In this document: positions 16,768 through 25,692 of the stretch, piece by piece
How the letters are laid out: each line of letters begins with the position of its first letter
How positions within the stretch are numbered: position 1 is the first letter of the stretch
Assembly: GCF_014705615.1 (NCBI RefSeq)
Contig: NZ_JACXJA010000005.1
Span: forward strand, 62,001 to 126,000
Reading direction: 5' to 3'
Source: Paenibacillus oceani
GTDB taxonomy: Bacteria > Bacillota > Bacilli > Paenibacillales > NBRC-103111
Length of the DNA: 64,000 nucleotides
The notes under the pieces: generated by a model
Database searches by the model: none
What the model was told of the DNA's origin: nothing
What the model saw: the letters and a program-made list of their open reading frames with translations, nothing else
Position numbers and translations under genes: made by a program

Positions 16768-18681
16768 ATGACAGGGAAAAGATGGATTGCCGCCTTGCTC
16801 GTGTCGGTTTTTATGCTGGCTGCTCCTTTTACGGCCGGCGCCGCCCCGAACAAGACGACGAAGTACCGCGTGTATCAGAACGAAGCCGCATTATCCGAGT
16901 TTTCCGATCTGAAGCAAGCGATCGCTTACGCCAACTGGTTCACCCACAGCTACGTCGAGGAAATCGAGACGAGGAACTGGGTCCACCACACGTACCCGCG
17001 TTACAAACTTTATCAGTATGACGTATCGCTCCCCGGTTGGGAGTTCGCTACGCTGGAGCAGGCCAAAGCCGTTGCCCAGTATTACGGCCACGCGTCGATC
17101 CGCGATATGCAGTCCACCGGCTGGGTGTGGAACAACTACCCGCGCTACCGGCTGTACCAGGGCGGGATTACGCTCGACACTTGGGAGTTCGCCAATTTGA
17201 ACGATGCGATCAAGGAAGCGACGTATTACTTGAACGCTCACGTCATCGATCTGGAGACGAACCAATGGGTATGGGACAACCTCTCGGCCGCCGACAAGCA
17301 GAAAGCCAGAGAAGGAGCCGCCGTTTACCAAGTGTACCAGAAAGGGCAAACGAAGGAAGAATGGAAGTTTGCTTATTTGGAAGACGCCGTGAACGAATCG
17401 TTGAAATGGTCCAACTCGATCGTCGTCGACAACTCGAACGGCAAAAAAACCGTCTATTCGAACGAAAGCAAATACAAAGTGTACCAAGGCAATAATCTGA
17501 TCAACGAATTCGTCAGCATCAACGATGCGATTTATTATGCCCAATGGTTTTTACATATTTCCATCAAGACGGACGGCAAGGAAATTTGGAATAATTATCC
17601 ATACTATCAAGTCTATCAAAGCAACGAGAAGGTTGCGGAATTCAAGACGATCGGCGAGGCGCTCCAGTACGCCCAGTGGTACAAGAACATCTCGATCCGG
17701 ACGTACCATGGGGACCGTATCTGGAACAATTTCCGCAAGCTGCTGTTCTGGGGCTGGAACGGCTCCTCGGCCGCCGACACGATCAAGAAGCAAGTGCAGA
17801 CGACCGCCGGACTCGATGTCGATTCCCCGACCTGGTTCCAACTGGAGGATGCGGACGGGAACTTGAAAGATATGTCGAACAAGGAAAGCGTCGCCTGGCT
17901 GAAAAGTCAAGGCCATGAAGTCCATCCGCTCGTAGCCAATCAGTTTAATTCGACGCTGACGACCCAATTTCTCGCGAATCCGGCCGCCCAGCAGAAGTTC
18001 ATTGCCGCTCTTGTGGGCCGTTCCTCCGATCTGGGCGTGGACGGGATCAACGTCGATTTCGAGAATTTATCCGGCAAAGACCGCAAAGCTTTCACAGCCT
18101 TTATCGAATCGCTTACGGCTGCGGCTCACGCCAAAGGATTAAAAATCTCGATCGACTTGCCCCGAGGCAGCGTCAAATGGAACCATCAAACCGCCTTCGA
18201 CCACGAGAAGCTTGGGGGCATCGTCGATTACATTATTACAATGACCTACGACCATCATTACTCCGGCAGCGACAAGCCGGGCTCCGTAGCGGGACTCGCC
18301 TGGGTCGAGGAAGGTGTGAAGGAGTTTCTCGAATACGGGATTCCGCGGGATAAGCTGATGATGGGCATTCCGTTTTATGTGAGAGAGTGGAAAATCAACT
18401 CCGCTACCGGAGCGCTCGAGAGCAACCGCGCCATCTATATGAAAGATTTGCCCGCTCTCATCGAATCCAAAAAAGCCGTGTCCGTATGGGACCCGCAATT
18501 CGGTCAGTATAAGGTCGAATATACCGAAGGCGAATACAAATACGTATTTTGGCTGGAAAACGAAGAAACCGTCAAAGCCCGCGTAGAGATCGCCAAAAAG
18601 TACGATCTCGCCGGGGTGGCCGCTTGGCGGTTAGGGTACGAGACGACAGACGTCTGGAATGCGATTTTGTCGCAAAAATAA
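16768..18681 (+). CDS. Exported GH18 family glycoside hydrolase with six N-terminal repeats
   Basis: The 637-residue protein has a cleavable signal peptide (about 1-26, ending TAGAAP). Six imperfect repeats of about 45-50 residues fill residues 32-323; each opens with an aromatic-rich YxxYQ, has an acidic/aromatic middle (EF..L..A..YA.WF) and ends W.NYP. The C-terminal 300 residues are a GH18 TIM barrel with the catalytic DGINVDFEN motif (Glu at about 433), the MTYDHHY strand and the terminal WRLGYE. Single-copy relatives of the domain occur in YaaH/YdhD-like cell-wall or spore hydrolases that carry LysM instead; here the repeats replace LysM. Substrate (chitin-like, peptidoglycan or exopolysaccharide) cannot be told. 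Confidence 0.88.
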   Translation: MTGKRWIAALLVSVFMLAAPFTAGAAPNKTTKYRVYQNEAALSEFSDLKQAIAYANWFTHSYVEEIETRNWVHHTYPRYKLYQYDVSLPGWEFATLEQAKAVAQYYGHASIRDMQSTGWVWNNYPRYRLYQGGITLDTWEFANLNDAIKEATYYLNAHVIDLETNQWVWDNLSAADKQKAREGAAVYQVYQKGQTKEEWKFAYLEDAVNESLKWSNSIVVDNSNGKKTVYSNESKYKVYQGNNLINEFVSINDAIYYAQWFLHISIKTDGKEIWNNYPYYQVYQSNEKVAEFKTIGEALQYAQWYKNISIRTYHGDRIWNNFRKLLFWGWNGSSAADTIKKQVQTTAGLDVDSPTWFQLEDADGNLKDMSNKESVAWLKSQGHEVHPLVANQFNSTLTTQFLANPAAQQKFIAALVGRSSDLGVDGINVDFENLSGKDRKAFTAFIESLTAAAHAKGLKISIDLPRGSVKWNHQTAFDHEKLGGIVDYIITMTYDHHYSGSDKPGSVAGLAWVEEGVKEFLEYGIPRDKLMMGIPFYVREWKINSATGALESNRAIYMKDLPALIESKKAVSVWDPQFGQYKVEYTEGEYKYVFWLENEETVKARVEIAKKYDLAGVAAWRLGYETTDVWNAILSQK

Positions 18682-18984
18682 GAAAGAGGCGCGCGTACCG
18701 CGATTCGAGCTATGGGGATGTCCCAAAAGTGCCTGCACGATCTGGCGTGTCCCCATTTCCAATCGAAAGAACCTCAAATTCCATTGTTACGTGGAAGCTG
18801 AGGTTCTTTTTATCGAGGAATGCCGAGTTGAAGCTGCGCAAAATCGCAAGCGACTTTTGGTACAGTCTCTTTTTACCCGCTGCAATTTTTGGCATTGTTT
18901 GACTGCACTTTTGGCGTACTTGCCTGGTTCGCCCGATATATACTCAATACAAATACCCCCGAGCGGGGCATGGAGGTATCAACC
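18682..18984. other. Intergenic stretch carrying a dispersed repeat copy
   Basis: No gene is seen. The stretch contains the first copy of the hairpin repeat described at 18757-18850 and the ribosome site of the acetyltransferase gene. Confidence 0.6.
18757..18850 (+). repeat. Dispersed hairpin repeat, copy 1
   Basis: About 95 bases are clearly similar to 22692-22790. The centre is a hairpin with 11-bp perfect arms (AAAGAACCTCA 18766-18776 / TGAGGTTCTTT 18799-18809), an inner TTCCA/TGGAA pair and a T-run. Differences from copy 2 in the stem are compensatory. Confidence 0.7.
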
Positions 18985-19482
18985 ATGTACAGTTGCAGAC
19001 CGGCGGTGCCTGCCGACTATCCGGCAATCTGTTCGTTACCGCAAACCGAGGAGGAGCTGTATTTCATGTTCCCTTCCGCAGCTTACCCGCTTACTCCGGA
19101 GCAGCTCGATGCGGCCGTGAGAATGCGCTGGCGGCCGACCGTCGTCACGATTGACGGCGTTATTGTTGGATTCGCCAACTTTTACGGCTGGGAGGAAGGC
19201 CGTCACTGCCATCTCGGCAACGTCATCGTAGCGGCGGAGCACCGGGGTACCGAGGCGGCGGGCTGCCTCATCCGCACGATGATCGACAAAGCGCGAGATG
19301 AATTGAACGTGCCGAGGCTGCTGCTCGTCTGCCATCATACGAACCCTCGCGCGATCTTGTTTTATGACAAGCTCGGCTTTGCCCCGTACGGGTTCAAACG
19401 CATGAAGAACCCCCAGGGCGTGACGATCGTGGGCATTTTGATGGGGATGGATCTGGCTTCGGGAGACGATGGGAAGAAGTAA
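18985..19482 (+). CDS. GNAT family N-acetyltransferase
   Basis: From the ATG at 18985 (GGAGGT 7 bases upstream) it is 165 residues. The GNAT core is visible: LGNVIVAAEHRGTEAAGCLI corresponds to motif A (acetyl-CoA pyrophosphate loop), and HHTNPRAILFYDKLGFAPYG to motif B. The acceptor substrate is unknown. The gene stands alone with its own terminator. Confidence 0.88.
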   Translation: MYSCRPAVPADYPAICSLPQTEEELYFMFPSAAYPLTPEQLDAAVRMRWRPTVVTIDGVIVGFANFYGWEEGRHCHLGNVIVAAEHRGTEAAGCLIRTMIDKARDELNVPRLLLVCHHTNPRAILFYDKLGFAPYGFKRMKNPQGVTIVGILMGMDLASGDDGKK

Positions 19483-19487
19483 AAGAG

Positions 19488-19530
19488 ATCCGCTCCGCGT
19501 GCTGTTATCAGCGTGCAGAGCGGATTTTTG
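19488..19530 (+). terminator. Terminator of the GNAT gene
   Basis: A long stem (ATCCGCTC.CGTGCTG / CAGCGTG..GAGCGGAT) with a TTAT loop, followed by TTTTT. Confidence 0.88.
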
Positions 19531-19610
19531 TATCATGTAGAGTATTGATTAAGCTTACCTAACCGCAGAGAAACTTAGGTCGGGTCGTTCAGCTGTTAGA
19601 CGTCAGGCGG

Positions 19611-21698
19611 TTACCAGTCTTCCGCGACTCCGTCCAGCAGAGCTTCCAGCTCCTCCAGATCGCCTGTAGGGGATTGGCACGAAAAACCTTCGCACACGTA
19701 AGCCGTCACCCGGCCGCCGAGCGCCCTTTTGTCCGCAACGAGCGGGATCGCCGCCCTTACTCTCTCGCCTTCCACTCCATCCGGGATAAGTATGATGATC
19801 GCATGTGGCAAAAACCGCTGCCGTACGGCTTCGAGCATCTGCTTCGTATCTTCCCGTGCCGGATCGCCGGCAATGACGATTTCCATCTGAGGGGCTACCG
19901 CAAAGTCCAGGGCGGTCAGCAGCATCGAATGTCCGCCCGGGTAACGGTCGGCCGCTCCGGCGAACGTTTGCAATTGCTCGTCGGCTTGTTGCGACAGGAC
20001 GGCGTCGTAGACGTATTTGGACAAGCGCTGCAAACTGTAGGCGGCGACGGAGTTGCCGGACGGCATCGCGCCGTCGTACGTTTCCTTCATTCGCATGAGC
20101 AACTGCTCTGCGTCGTGCCCGTAGAAAAACAATCCGCCCTTCTCCCGGTCCCCGAACAGCTCCAGCATGTCGTGGGCGAGCCCTGAAGCTTTGTGCAAGT
20201 AATCCGGGTCGAACGTCGCTTCATACAGCTCGAGGAGCCCCCAGATCAGAAACGCATAATCGTCGACATAGCCCGGATAAGCCGCTTCCCCGTCTCTGTA
20301 CCTCGCCAGCAGCCTTCCGTCTTCCCGGCGCAGCTTGGACCCTAAGAACGACTCGGCTTTTTGCGCGGCATCCCGGTAAGCCGGACGGTTTAACGCCTTG
20401 GCCCCCTTCGCTAGCGCCGCAATCATCAGTCCGTTCCAGGACGTCAAAATTTTATCGTCCTTGTGCGGATGAATCCGCTTCTCGCGATGGTTGAACAGCT
20501 TCCGGCGCCATTCGCTCACCCGGCTCTCCAGCTCGGAGACGTCGATGTTTTTCCGGCGCGCGAACGAATCCGGCATTTGCGTAATCCAATTGGGAATATT
20601 GTCTCCTTCAAAATTGCCCTCGGCCGTAATATCGAACAGCTCGCAAAACAACTCCCCGTCTTCGGCGCCGAGCACTTCAGCGATCTCCTCCGGTTTCCAG
20701 ACGTAAAACTTGCCCTCGCGCCCTTCCGAATCGGCATCCTTCGCGGAATAAAAACCGCCCTCCGAATCGGTCATATCCCGCAGCACATACGTAAGAATCT
20801 GCTCTGCGACCTCAGCGTACCGGCGGTTGCCGGTCGCTTGATACGCTTCCAAGTAAGCGTTCGCCAGGAGTGCGTTATCGTATAGCATCTTCTCGAAGTG
20901 CGGAACCAGCCAGCGTTCGTCCGTCGAGTAACGGGCAAATCCGTAGCCGATATGATCGTACATCCCGCCGCGGTGCATCGCGTCCAGCGTCTTCTCGACC
21001 ATGTCGAGCGCCCGCTTCTCCCCCGTCCGCTTGTAATATCGGAGCAGCAGCGACAAGTTATGAGCAGCCGGAAACTTCGGGGCGGTGCCGAACCCGCCAT
21101 ACGTCTCGTCGAATGTCTGCGTATAATGCTGAAACGCTTTGTCCAGCGTCTGCTCGTTCAGCTCGCCCTGCAAATTGGAAAGCATCCGCGCTTTCGTCTC
21201 CTCAACGATCTGCTCCCCGATCTCCTCCACCCGGGTGCGATCCTCCCGCCACTTGTCCGCAAGCTGCGGCAGCAGATCCATCAGACCGTACCGGTTGTAC
21301 TTGCGGTTTTTGGGGTAATACGTCCCGGCAAAAAACGGCTTCTTGTCCGGCGTCATGATCACCGTCAACGGCCACCCGCCCTGCCCGGTCATCGCCTGAC
21401 AAACGGACATATACAAGTGGTCGACATCGGGCCTCTCCTCGCGGTCTACTTTGACCGCTATGTAATGGTCGTTCAGGATCGAAGCGACTTCTTTGTCTTC
21501 GAACGATTCCTTTTCCATAATGTGGCACCAATGACAAGTAGAATAGCCGATCGATAGGAAGATTGGCTTGTTGTCGCGCTTCGCGATCTCGAAAGCTTCT
21601 TCGCACCAAGGGTACCATTGTACCGGGTTGTATGCGTGCTGGAGCAGGTACGGCGATTTTTCGGCGATCAACCGATTAGGCTTATGATTCATGGGCAA
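19611..21698 (-). CDS. YyaL-like thioredoxin-domain protein (DUF255)
   Basis: A 695-residue cytosolic protein. The N-terminal 200 residues are the DUF255 thioredoxin-like domain with the CHWCH active-site motif in [14 protein letters not shown]. The remainder is an (alpha/alpha)6 barrel typical of N-acylglucosamine 2-epimerase/cellulase-like proteins ([30 protein letters not shown]). The family is widespread (B. subtilis YyaL, human spermatogenesis-associated protein 20) and has no settled function. Start at 21698 or the ATG at 21692. Confidence 0.92.
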   Translation of the reverse strand: MPMNHKPNRLIAEKSPYLLQHAYNPVQWYPWCEEAFEIAKRDNKPIFLSIGYSTCHWCHIMEKESFEDKEVASILNDHYIAVKVDREERPDVDHLYMSVCQAMTGQGGWPLTVIMTPDKKPFFAGTYYPKNRKYNRYGLMDLLPQLADKWREDRTRVEEIGEQIVEETKARMLSNLQGELNEQTLDKAFQHYTQTFDETYGGFGTAPKFPAAHNLSLLLRYYKRTGEKRALDMVEKTLDAMHRGGMYDHIGYGFARYSTDERWLVPHFEKMLYDNALLANAYLEAYQATGNRRYAEVAEQILTYVLRDMTDSEGGFYSAKDADSEGREGKFYVWKPEEIAEVLGAEDGELFCELFDITAEGNFEGDNIPNWITQMPDSFARRKNIDVSELESRVSEWRRKLFNHREKRIHPHKDDKILTSWNGLMIAALAKGAKALNRPAYRDAAQKAESFLGSKLRREDGRLLARYRDGEAAYPGYVDDYAFLIWGLLELYEATFDPDYLHKASGLAHDMLELFGDREKGGLFFYGHDAEQLLMRMKETYDGAMPSGNSVAAYSLQRLSKYVYDAVLSQQADEQLQTFAGAADRYPGGHSMLLTALDFAVAPQMEIVIAGDPAREDTKQMLEAVRQRFLPHAIIILIPDGVEGERVRAAIPLVADKRALGGRVTAYVCEGFSCQSPTGDLEELEALLDGVAEDW

Positions 21699-21795
21699 GT
21701 GGTCACTCCGTCCTTTCTGTTATTCTCTTATCATATTCGATAAATTACTTCAATGCCATTTTCACCGTTTCCGCCCCCTATCCCCTTAAAGACGC

Positions 21796-21840
21796 AAAAA
21801 GACCGTTTGAGCCCGCGCAATGGTTTTATACGGTCTTTTC
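21796..21840 (-). terminator. Terminator of the unknown membrane protein gene
   Basis: AAAAGACCGT and ACGGTCTTTT arms with A/T runs on both sides lie just beyond the stop codon at 21845; the structure could work in both directions. Confidence 0.8.
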
Positions 21841-21844
21841 GCAT

Positions 21845-22516
21845 TCAGCCCTGTTCGGCAGGACTGTTCGGCTCTCTCTTTCTTTTTTTCGCTAAAAATA
21901 CCGCGACATTGGATAATGCTTCGAAAACCGAAATGTAGATCACAAAAATATTCAATGTACTAACGCTGAACGCTTCAAGATAGCCGTAGTCCTTCTTACA
22001 TGCCTTATATTCTTCGAATGTCGAAACGAGGTCCAGACAATCGAAGCTTTCCAGCGAAAAATGAAATAAAAGGGTTAGTAATGCAATCATGGAATAAAAA
22101 ACGAATTTACTCAAAGGATAAAACACTTTAACTGACATCAGCACAGAACAAAAAAGGACAAGAGCAAAAAGATCCGTTGCCACAACAAGAACGAACTTGA
22201 TGATTTCAGCTGCCGCTGCTGTGGATAAGTCCGGTCGTTGGGTAAGTATGTGATGCAGCATAAGCTGTGCTGCGAAGCCCATAATAAAAACTCTGGTATA
22301 ATGAAAATACTTGATAAAATAAAACAAGACCATTAACGCCGCAATTACGATTTTGGCAATTACAATTTCCTTTGCTGCATCAAAATCCGCAAATCCAATA
22401 AGTCCAAACGAATAAATGATTAAAATCAGCTTGAGGACGTCGTCCATAAAACGACAAAATGTTGTTCTCCTAAAGTTACTAAAAATTTCTCTAAGTCGCT
22501 CCACACCATTTCCCAC
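21845..22516 (-). CDS. Unknown membrane protein with about six helices
   Basis: I do not recognise the family. The 223-residue product has a short basic N-terminus, then roughly six hydrophobic helices (for example FIKYFHYTRVFIMGFAAQ region, VLVVATDLFALVLFCSVLMS, FYSMIALLTLLFHF) and a basic tail (KKRKRE). Codon use is visibly more A/T-rich than in neighbouring genes (TTT, ATT, AAA, AAT), which hints at recent acquisition or relaxed selection. Repeat elements lie just upstream. A ribosome site is not obvious: GGAAAGATAGG stands about 10 bases before the ATG. Membrane location is secure; function is not. Confidence 0.6.
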   Translation of the reverse strand: MGNGVERLREIFSNFRRTTFCRFMDDVLKLILIIYSFGLIGFADFDAAKEIVIAKIVIAALMVLFYFIKYFHYTRVFIMGFAAQLMLHHILTQRPDLSTAAAAEIIKFVLVVATDLFALVLFCSVLMSVKVFYPLSKFVFYSMIALLTLLFHFSLESFDCLDLVSTFEEYKACKKDYGYLEAFSVSTLNIFVIYISVFEALSNVAVFLAKKRKREPNSPAEQG

Positions 22517-22634
22517 CTATCTTTCCTTTTTTTTATATTATCGGTGGGGACCTTCAAATTGTTAATAGTTTACTACATTGACAAATTGCCATTAAACGTT
22601 CTACGAGGCAAAACTGCAGCTTCCGAATTTAATC

Positions 22635-22651
22635 CGGAAGTAACACTTCCG
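22635..22651. repeat. CGGAAGT-AAC-ACTTCCG hairpin
   Basis: Seven-base perfect arms and a 3-base loop; same type as the cluster at 7834-8017. Confidence 0.55.
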
Positions 22652-22691
22652 TTATCTGTTTTCCGCGGCCGACACGTCAGGGGAACCTCCC

Positions 22692-22790
22692 ACTTTCCAA
22701 CAGAAAGGACCTCAATCTCCACGGTAAACGTGGAGACTGAGGTCCTTTTTCTCAAGAAAATCGGTTCGAAGCAGGGCTCAAAAATTCGAA
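22692..22790 (+). repeat. Dispersed hairpin repeat, copy 2
   Basis: Homologous to 18757-18850. The hairpin is AAAGGACCTCA (22704-22714) / TGAGGTCCTTT (22738-22748) with an inner perfect 8-bp stem TCTCCACG/CGTGGAGA and a T-run. In the outer stem GAACC/GGTTC of copy 1 has become GGACC/GGTCC: both sides changed so that pairing is kept. Confidence 0.7.
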
Positions 22791-22831
22791 TGCCTGTTGG
22801 GCTAGCCTCTTTTCTGTCGCAGCCGCCTCTA

Positions 22832-23812
22832 TCACCCCAGCTTCTGCCCGCAATTGCCGCAGAAGTTCGCGCCTTCGTTTTTCGTGCCGCAGTTCGGGCA
22901 GAAGTTCGGCTTTTGGCCGCTTCCGGAAGAAGAGGGAGCAGCATTCCCCTCTGTCTGCGGCTTCTGGTCTTGATTCATATTTTTCATCATTTCATTCGCT
23001 ATGTTCATGCCCATCATCATACCGGCCATATCCGCAGCGGCCCCTCCGCCTTTCACGTTGCCCGAGGCGATGCCGTCCGTCATGGAAATTTGCTGATATT
23101 TTTGCAAATTGCCGACCATCTCGTGGGAAGCCGTTTTCGTAATCATATCCTGAATTTCTTTCGGATAATTAAAGCTCATCACGTTAAAACCCGTGATCGT
23201 CATACCGATATCCAACACCTGCATATCCAGATCTTCGCGGATGCCCTTGGCAATATCGAACGCATTCGCTTGCAGGTTGAACATATCTTTGCCTTCCCGG
23301 CTTATCCACTTCATAAGCAGTTGATCCAGCATGGACGTGATCCGGATTTTGACGTCTTCCACGAGATAGCTGTTTTTGACCCCGGCCACCTTATCGATTA
23401 GCGTCACATAGTCGTTTACTTTAAAATTAAACGTGCCGTTGGCGCGAATCGGCATGCCGCCCGGAAGCTGGGGAGTCGGGATCATTACCGGATTTTGCGT
23501 TCCCCATTTCACGGTAAATTCCTTCGTATTGACGAACAGCACTTCTACCCGCATCCCGCTGTTGAAGCCGAACTTGAATCCTTTCAAAGTCGATAGAAAC
23601 GGGATAATCTGCGAAGCGACGTTATACTCCCCTTCCTCTTCGAAGATTCCTTCGATTTTGCCGTTATGCAGGAAGATCGCGTCTTGACCGGGACGTATGA
23701 TCAGCTTGCTCCCCTTCTTGATTTCCCGGTTGCTCCACTTCCAGAAAATCATATCCTCGCGAAACTCTTCCCATTCCACCACATTTGCAAACTGGTTGCT
23801 AAAAAAAACCAT
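22832..23812 (-). CDS. ydjI: SPFH-domain protein with C-terminal zinc ribbon, YdjI-like
   Basis: The 326-residue protein has an SPFH/virion-core-type N-terminal domain (about 20-230; KKGSKLIIRPGQDAIFLHNG), a middle segment with methionine-rich helix (AGMMMGMNIANEMMKNM), and a C-terminal zinc ribbon with four cysteines as CPNCGTKN...CGNCGQ. In B. subtilis YdjI works with PspA (YdjF) and YdjG/YdjH in membrane homeostasis and antibiotic/peptide stress. Here it is the last gene of pspA-ydjG-ydjH-ydjI in the same order. AAGGAGA precedes the ATG. Confidence 0.88.
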   Translation of the reverse strand: MVFFSNQFANVVEWEEFREDMIFWKWSNREIKKGSKLIIRPGQDAIFLHNGKIEGIFEEEGEYNVASQIIPFLSTLKGFKFGFNSGMRVEVLFVNTKEFTVKWGTQNPVMIPTPQLPGGMPIRANGTFNFKVNDYVTLIDKVAGVKNSYLVEDVKIRITSMLDQLLMKWISREGKDMFNLQANAFDIAKGIREDLDMQVLDIGMTITGFNVMSFNYPKEIQDMITKTASHEMVGNLQKYQQISMTDGIASGNVKGGGAAADMAGMMMGMNIANEMMKNMNQDQKPQTEGNAAPSSSGSGQKPNFCPNCGTKNEGANFCGNCGQKLG

Positions 23813-23833
23813 CGCCGTTCCATCTCCTTCAAG

Positions 23834-24631
23834 TTAAAATGATCCTCTGCTGCCGCTATGCGAATGGCCGCCTCCGGTAGTTCCGCCGCCTCCGCCTCCG
23901 CCCGAGCCGCCGCTTTTCTTCTCGATCTTCTGTCTCGTTGTCGTCGTATGAAGGTACCGGTCGTTTTTGTCCAGAATAGCTGAGGTGCCGGCATCCTCAT
24001 ACGTTTGCCGGGTTACGGTAACGCGGCCGCCCGAATGATAAGCCATCATCCCCACGACGACTCCCGCCAGAACAAGCGACACCGTCAACTGAAACCAGAA
24101 CTGAAACAAGATGTTGTCCGGATTCACGCCCGGCCGGTATCCCATATAGCGATGAGCAGTCGCAATAAACGTCTCGAAAGCAAGCTCATAATCGCCGCTC
24201 GTCAAATCCGAGGTAATCTTGGTACGTATTTTCGTCAGCCGGCCGTCGTCCAAATATTCCTTCGCTTTATAAAAACCGGCCAGATACACTTCGCGATTGC
24301 GCATATCCAGCATTAAAATGGCAGCATTGCCGTGAGGCTTGTCGTAACCGGGCGCATGCTGATCGTAAAAGTCCTGCGTCATCTTCTTTACGTCGCCATT
24401 ATCGGCGTTTTTGGAGGTGACGATCAGAAAGTCGGTCTCTCTCTCGCCCCCGTATACGCTCGCCAGCTCCGTCAGTTTGCCGATTTGTTCTGGGTTCAGC
24501 AGCCCGGCTTCGTCATAGATCAATGGCTTCTGAACCTGTGCAGCCGCTTCGCCCGGTATCGCCACCAGAGCAAACGCCGCGAACAAGGCGAGGAACATCA
24601 AGGCGAACGCAGTCGCTCTAGTTCTGTTCAC
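23834..24631 (-). CDS. ydjH: TPM-domain membrane protein, YdjH/YgcG-like
   Basis: From the GTG at 24631 (GGAGGA 5-6 bases upstream; GTGA overlap with the preceding stop) it is 265 residues. It has a signal segment ending EAAAQ, an external TPM phosphatase-like domain (YDEAGLLNPEQIGKLTELA, HGNAAILMLDMRNREVYLAG), one transmembrane helix (VSLVLAGVVVGMMAY) and a glycine/serine/histidine-rich tail ending RGSF. In B. subtilis YdjG and YdjH are the membrane partners that recruit PspA and YdjI. A longer frame to 24814 runs inside ydjG and is rejected. Confidence 0.85.
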   Translation of the reverse strand: MNRTRATAFALMFLALFAAFALVAIPGEAAAQVQKPLIYDEAGLLNPEQIGKLTELASVYGGERETDFLIVTSKNADNGDVKKMTQDFYDQHAPGYDKPHGNAAILMLDMRNREVYLAGFYKAKEYLDDGRLTKIRTKITSDLTSGDYELAFETFIATAHRYMGYRPGVNPDNILFQFWFQLTVSLVLAGVVVGMMAYHSGGRVTVTRQTYEDAGTSAILDKNDRYLHTTTTRQKIEKKSGGSGGGGGGGTTGGGHSHSGSRGSF

Positions 24632-25665
24632 CAGAATCCTCCTCCCATCGACCAGGAGATCAGCTTCAGGGACAGCAGAGAAATCCCGGATATGCCGGCA
24701 AACCAGGCGGTCACCTTCGCCTTGCTGATCGGCGGCTTGCCGACGACTTTGCCGGTCTGCCCGTTCATCGCAAACGTATGCTCCAGCCTGTTGTAGTCGT
24801 AATGGACAACCCATACCGGAAGCAGCACATAGTCGGCACGGACCGACCGGGTATCGATCTGCTTGTTCGTATAGTTCACGCTCGAATATCCGCTCATCGT
24901 GGATTGTATGTAAGCATCGATATAAGAACTGATCTTTTCTTTAACCCGCGGGAACAGCTCCTTATCGGTATAGCTGTACTTTTCTGCAATATAACCGGCA
25001 AGATACGGCGTTTTAAACGATTTCAGCTGATTGTATGGAAACGGCTCTAATTTATCCATCAGCTCGTCATTCATTTTCGCTGCGGCGTCGATCGGCACTT
25101 TTACGTAATTCAGCCGGATGTTCCGGTACACATCGAAATGCGACGTTTCCGTAATATGGTAGTCGCCTCGGGTATAGCTTTTTACTTTGGTCGCTTTCGC
25201 CTGGACCTCGATTTGATTATTCAAATCGTACAGCCAAAACGGCACATAGATGCCGGTGATCCCTTTGATCCGATCCGCCGTCATAAACCCTTTCGGCGTC
25301 AGCAGGCCGTTTCGGCACCATTTCCGGAACGTGGTCATCGCTTCTTCCTTGCTAATCGCGAAAGGAATGACCTGGGCCGGAGCGAGCTTGCCGGTCAACC
25401 GGTCGCCAAGCACGACGCCGGAGCCGCAAAAGCTGCATGTCGTAGCGGTCGTCTCCGCTTCCGTCAAGATGACGGCGCCGCAGCTGTTGCAGTGATATTC
25501 TTTGGCCTCATCCCCGGTAAACGTCGGGTTCGCCGCAGCAAGAGGATCGGGCAGCGTCTCAATATTGTCTTGCCGGCCGCAGCTGTGACAAGACAACATC
25601 CCGGATTCGCTGTCATACACCATGCCGCTGCCGCAGTTTGGGCACTTGTAGTCGATTACCTGCAT
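24628..25665 (-). CDS. ydjG: Zinc-ribbon membrane protein, YdjG-like
   Basis: The 345-residue protein begins with two zinc ribbons: CPNCGSG...CHSCG and CNSCGA...CSFCGSG. The middle (about 110-290) has repeated FWLYD, YKC and PYNQLKSFKTPYLAGYIAEKYS motifs of the YdjG family, and the C-terminus carries a transmembrane helix (FAGISGISLLSLKLISW). It is the second gene of the pspA-ydjGHI operon, 28 bases after pspA, and overlaps ydjH by 4 bases. Role: membrane-stress complex with YdjH, inferred from B. subtilis. Confidence 0.87.
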   Translation of the reverse strand: MQVIDYKCPNCGSGMVYDSESGMLSCHSCGRQDNIETLPDPLAAANPTFTGDEAKEYHCNSCGAVILTEAETTATTCSFCGSGVVLGDRLTGKLAPAQVIPFAISKEEAMTTFRKWCRNGLLTPKGFMTADRIKGITGIYVPFWLYDLNNQIEVQAKATKVKSYTRGDYHITETSHFDVYRNIRLNYVKVPIDAAAKMNDELMDKLEPFPYNQLKSFKTPYLAGYIAEKYSYTDKELFPRVKEKISSYIDAYIQSTMSGYSSVNYTNKQIDTRSVRADYVLLPVWVVHYDYNRLEHTFAMNGQTGKVVGKPPISKAKVTAWFAGISGISLLSLKLISWSMGGGFW

Positions 25666-25692
25666 CTGTTCACCTCATGCGCGAAGAGACTG

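Larger units (their letters stand above)
22517..22831. other. Intergenic stretch with both repeat families
   Basis: No credible gene. It holds a CGGAAGT-type hairpin at 22635-22651 and copy 2 of the dispersed hairpin repeat at 22692-22790. Confidence 0.6.
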
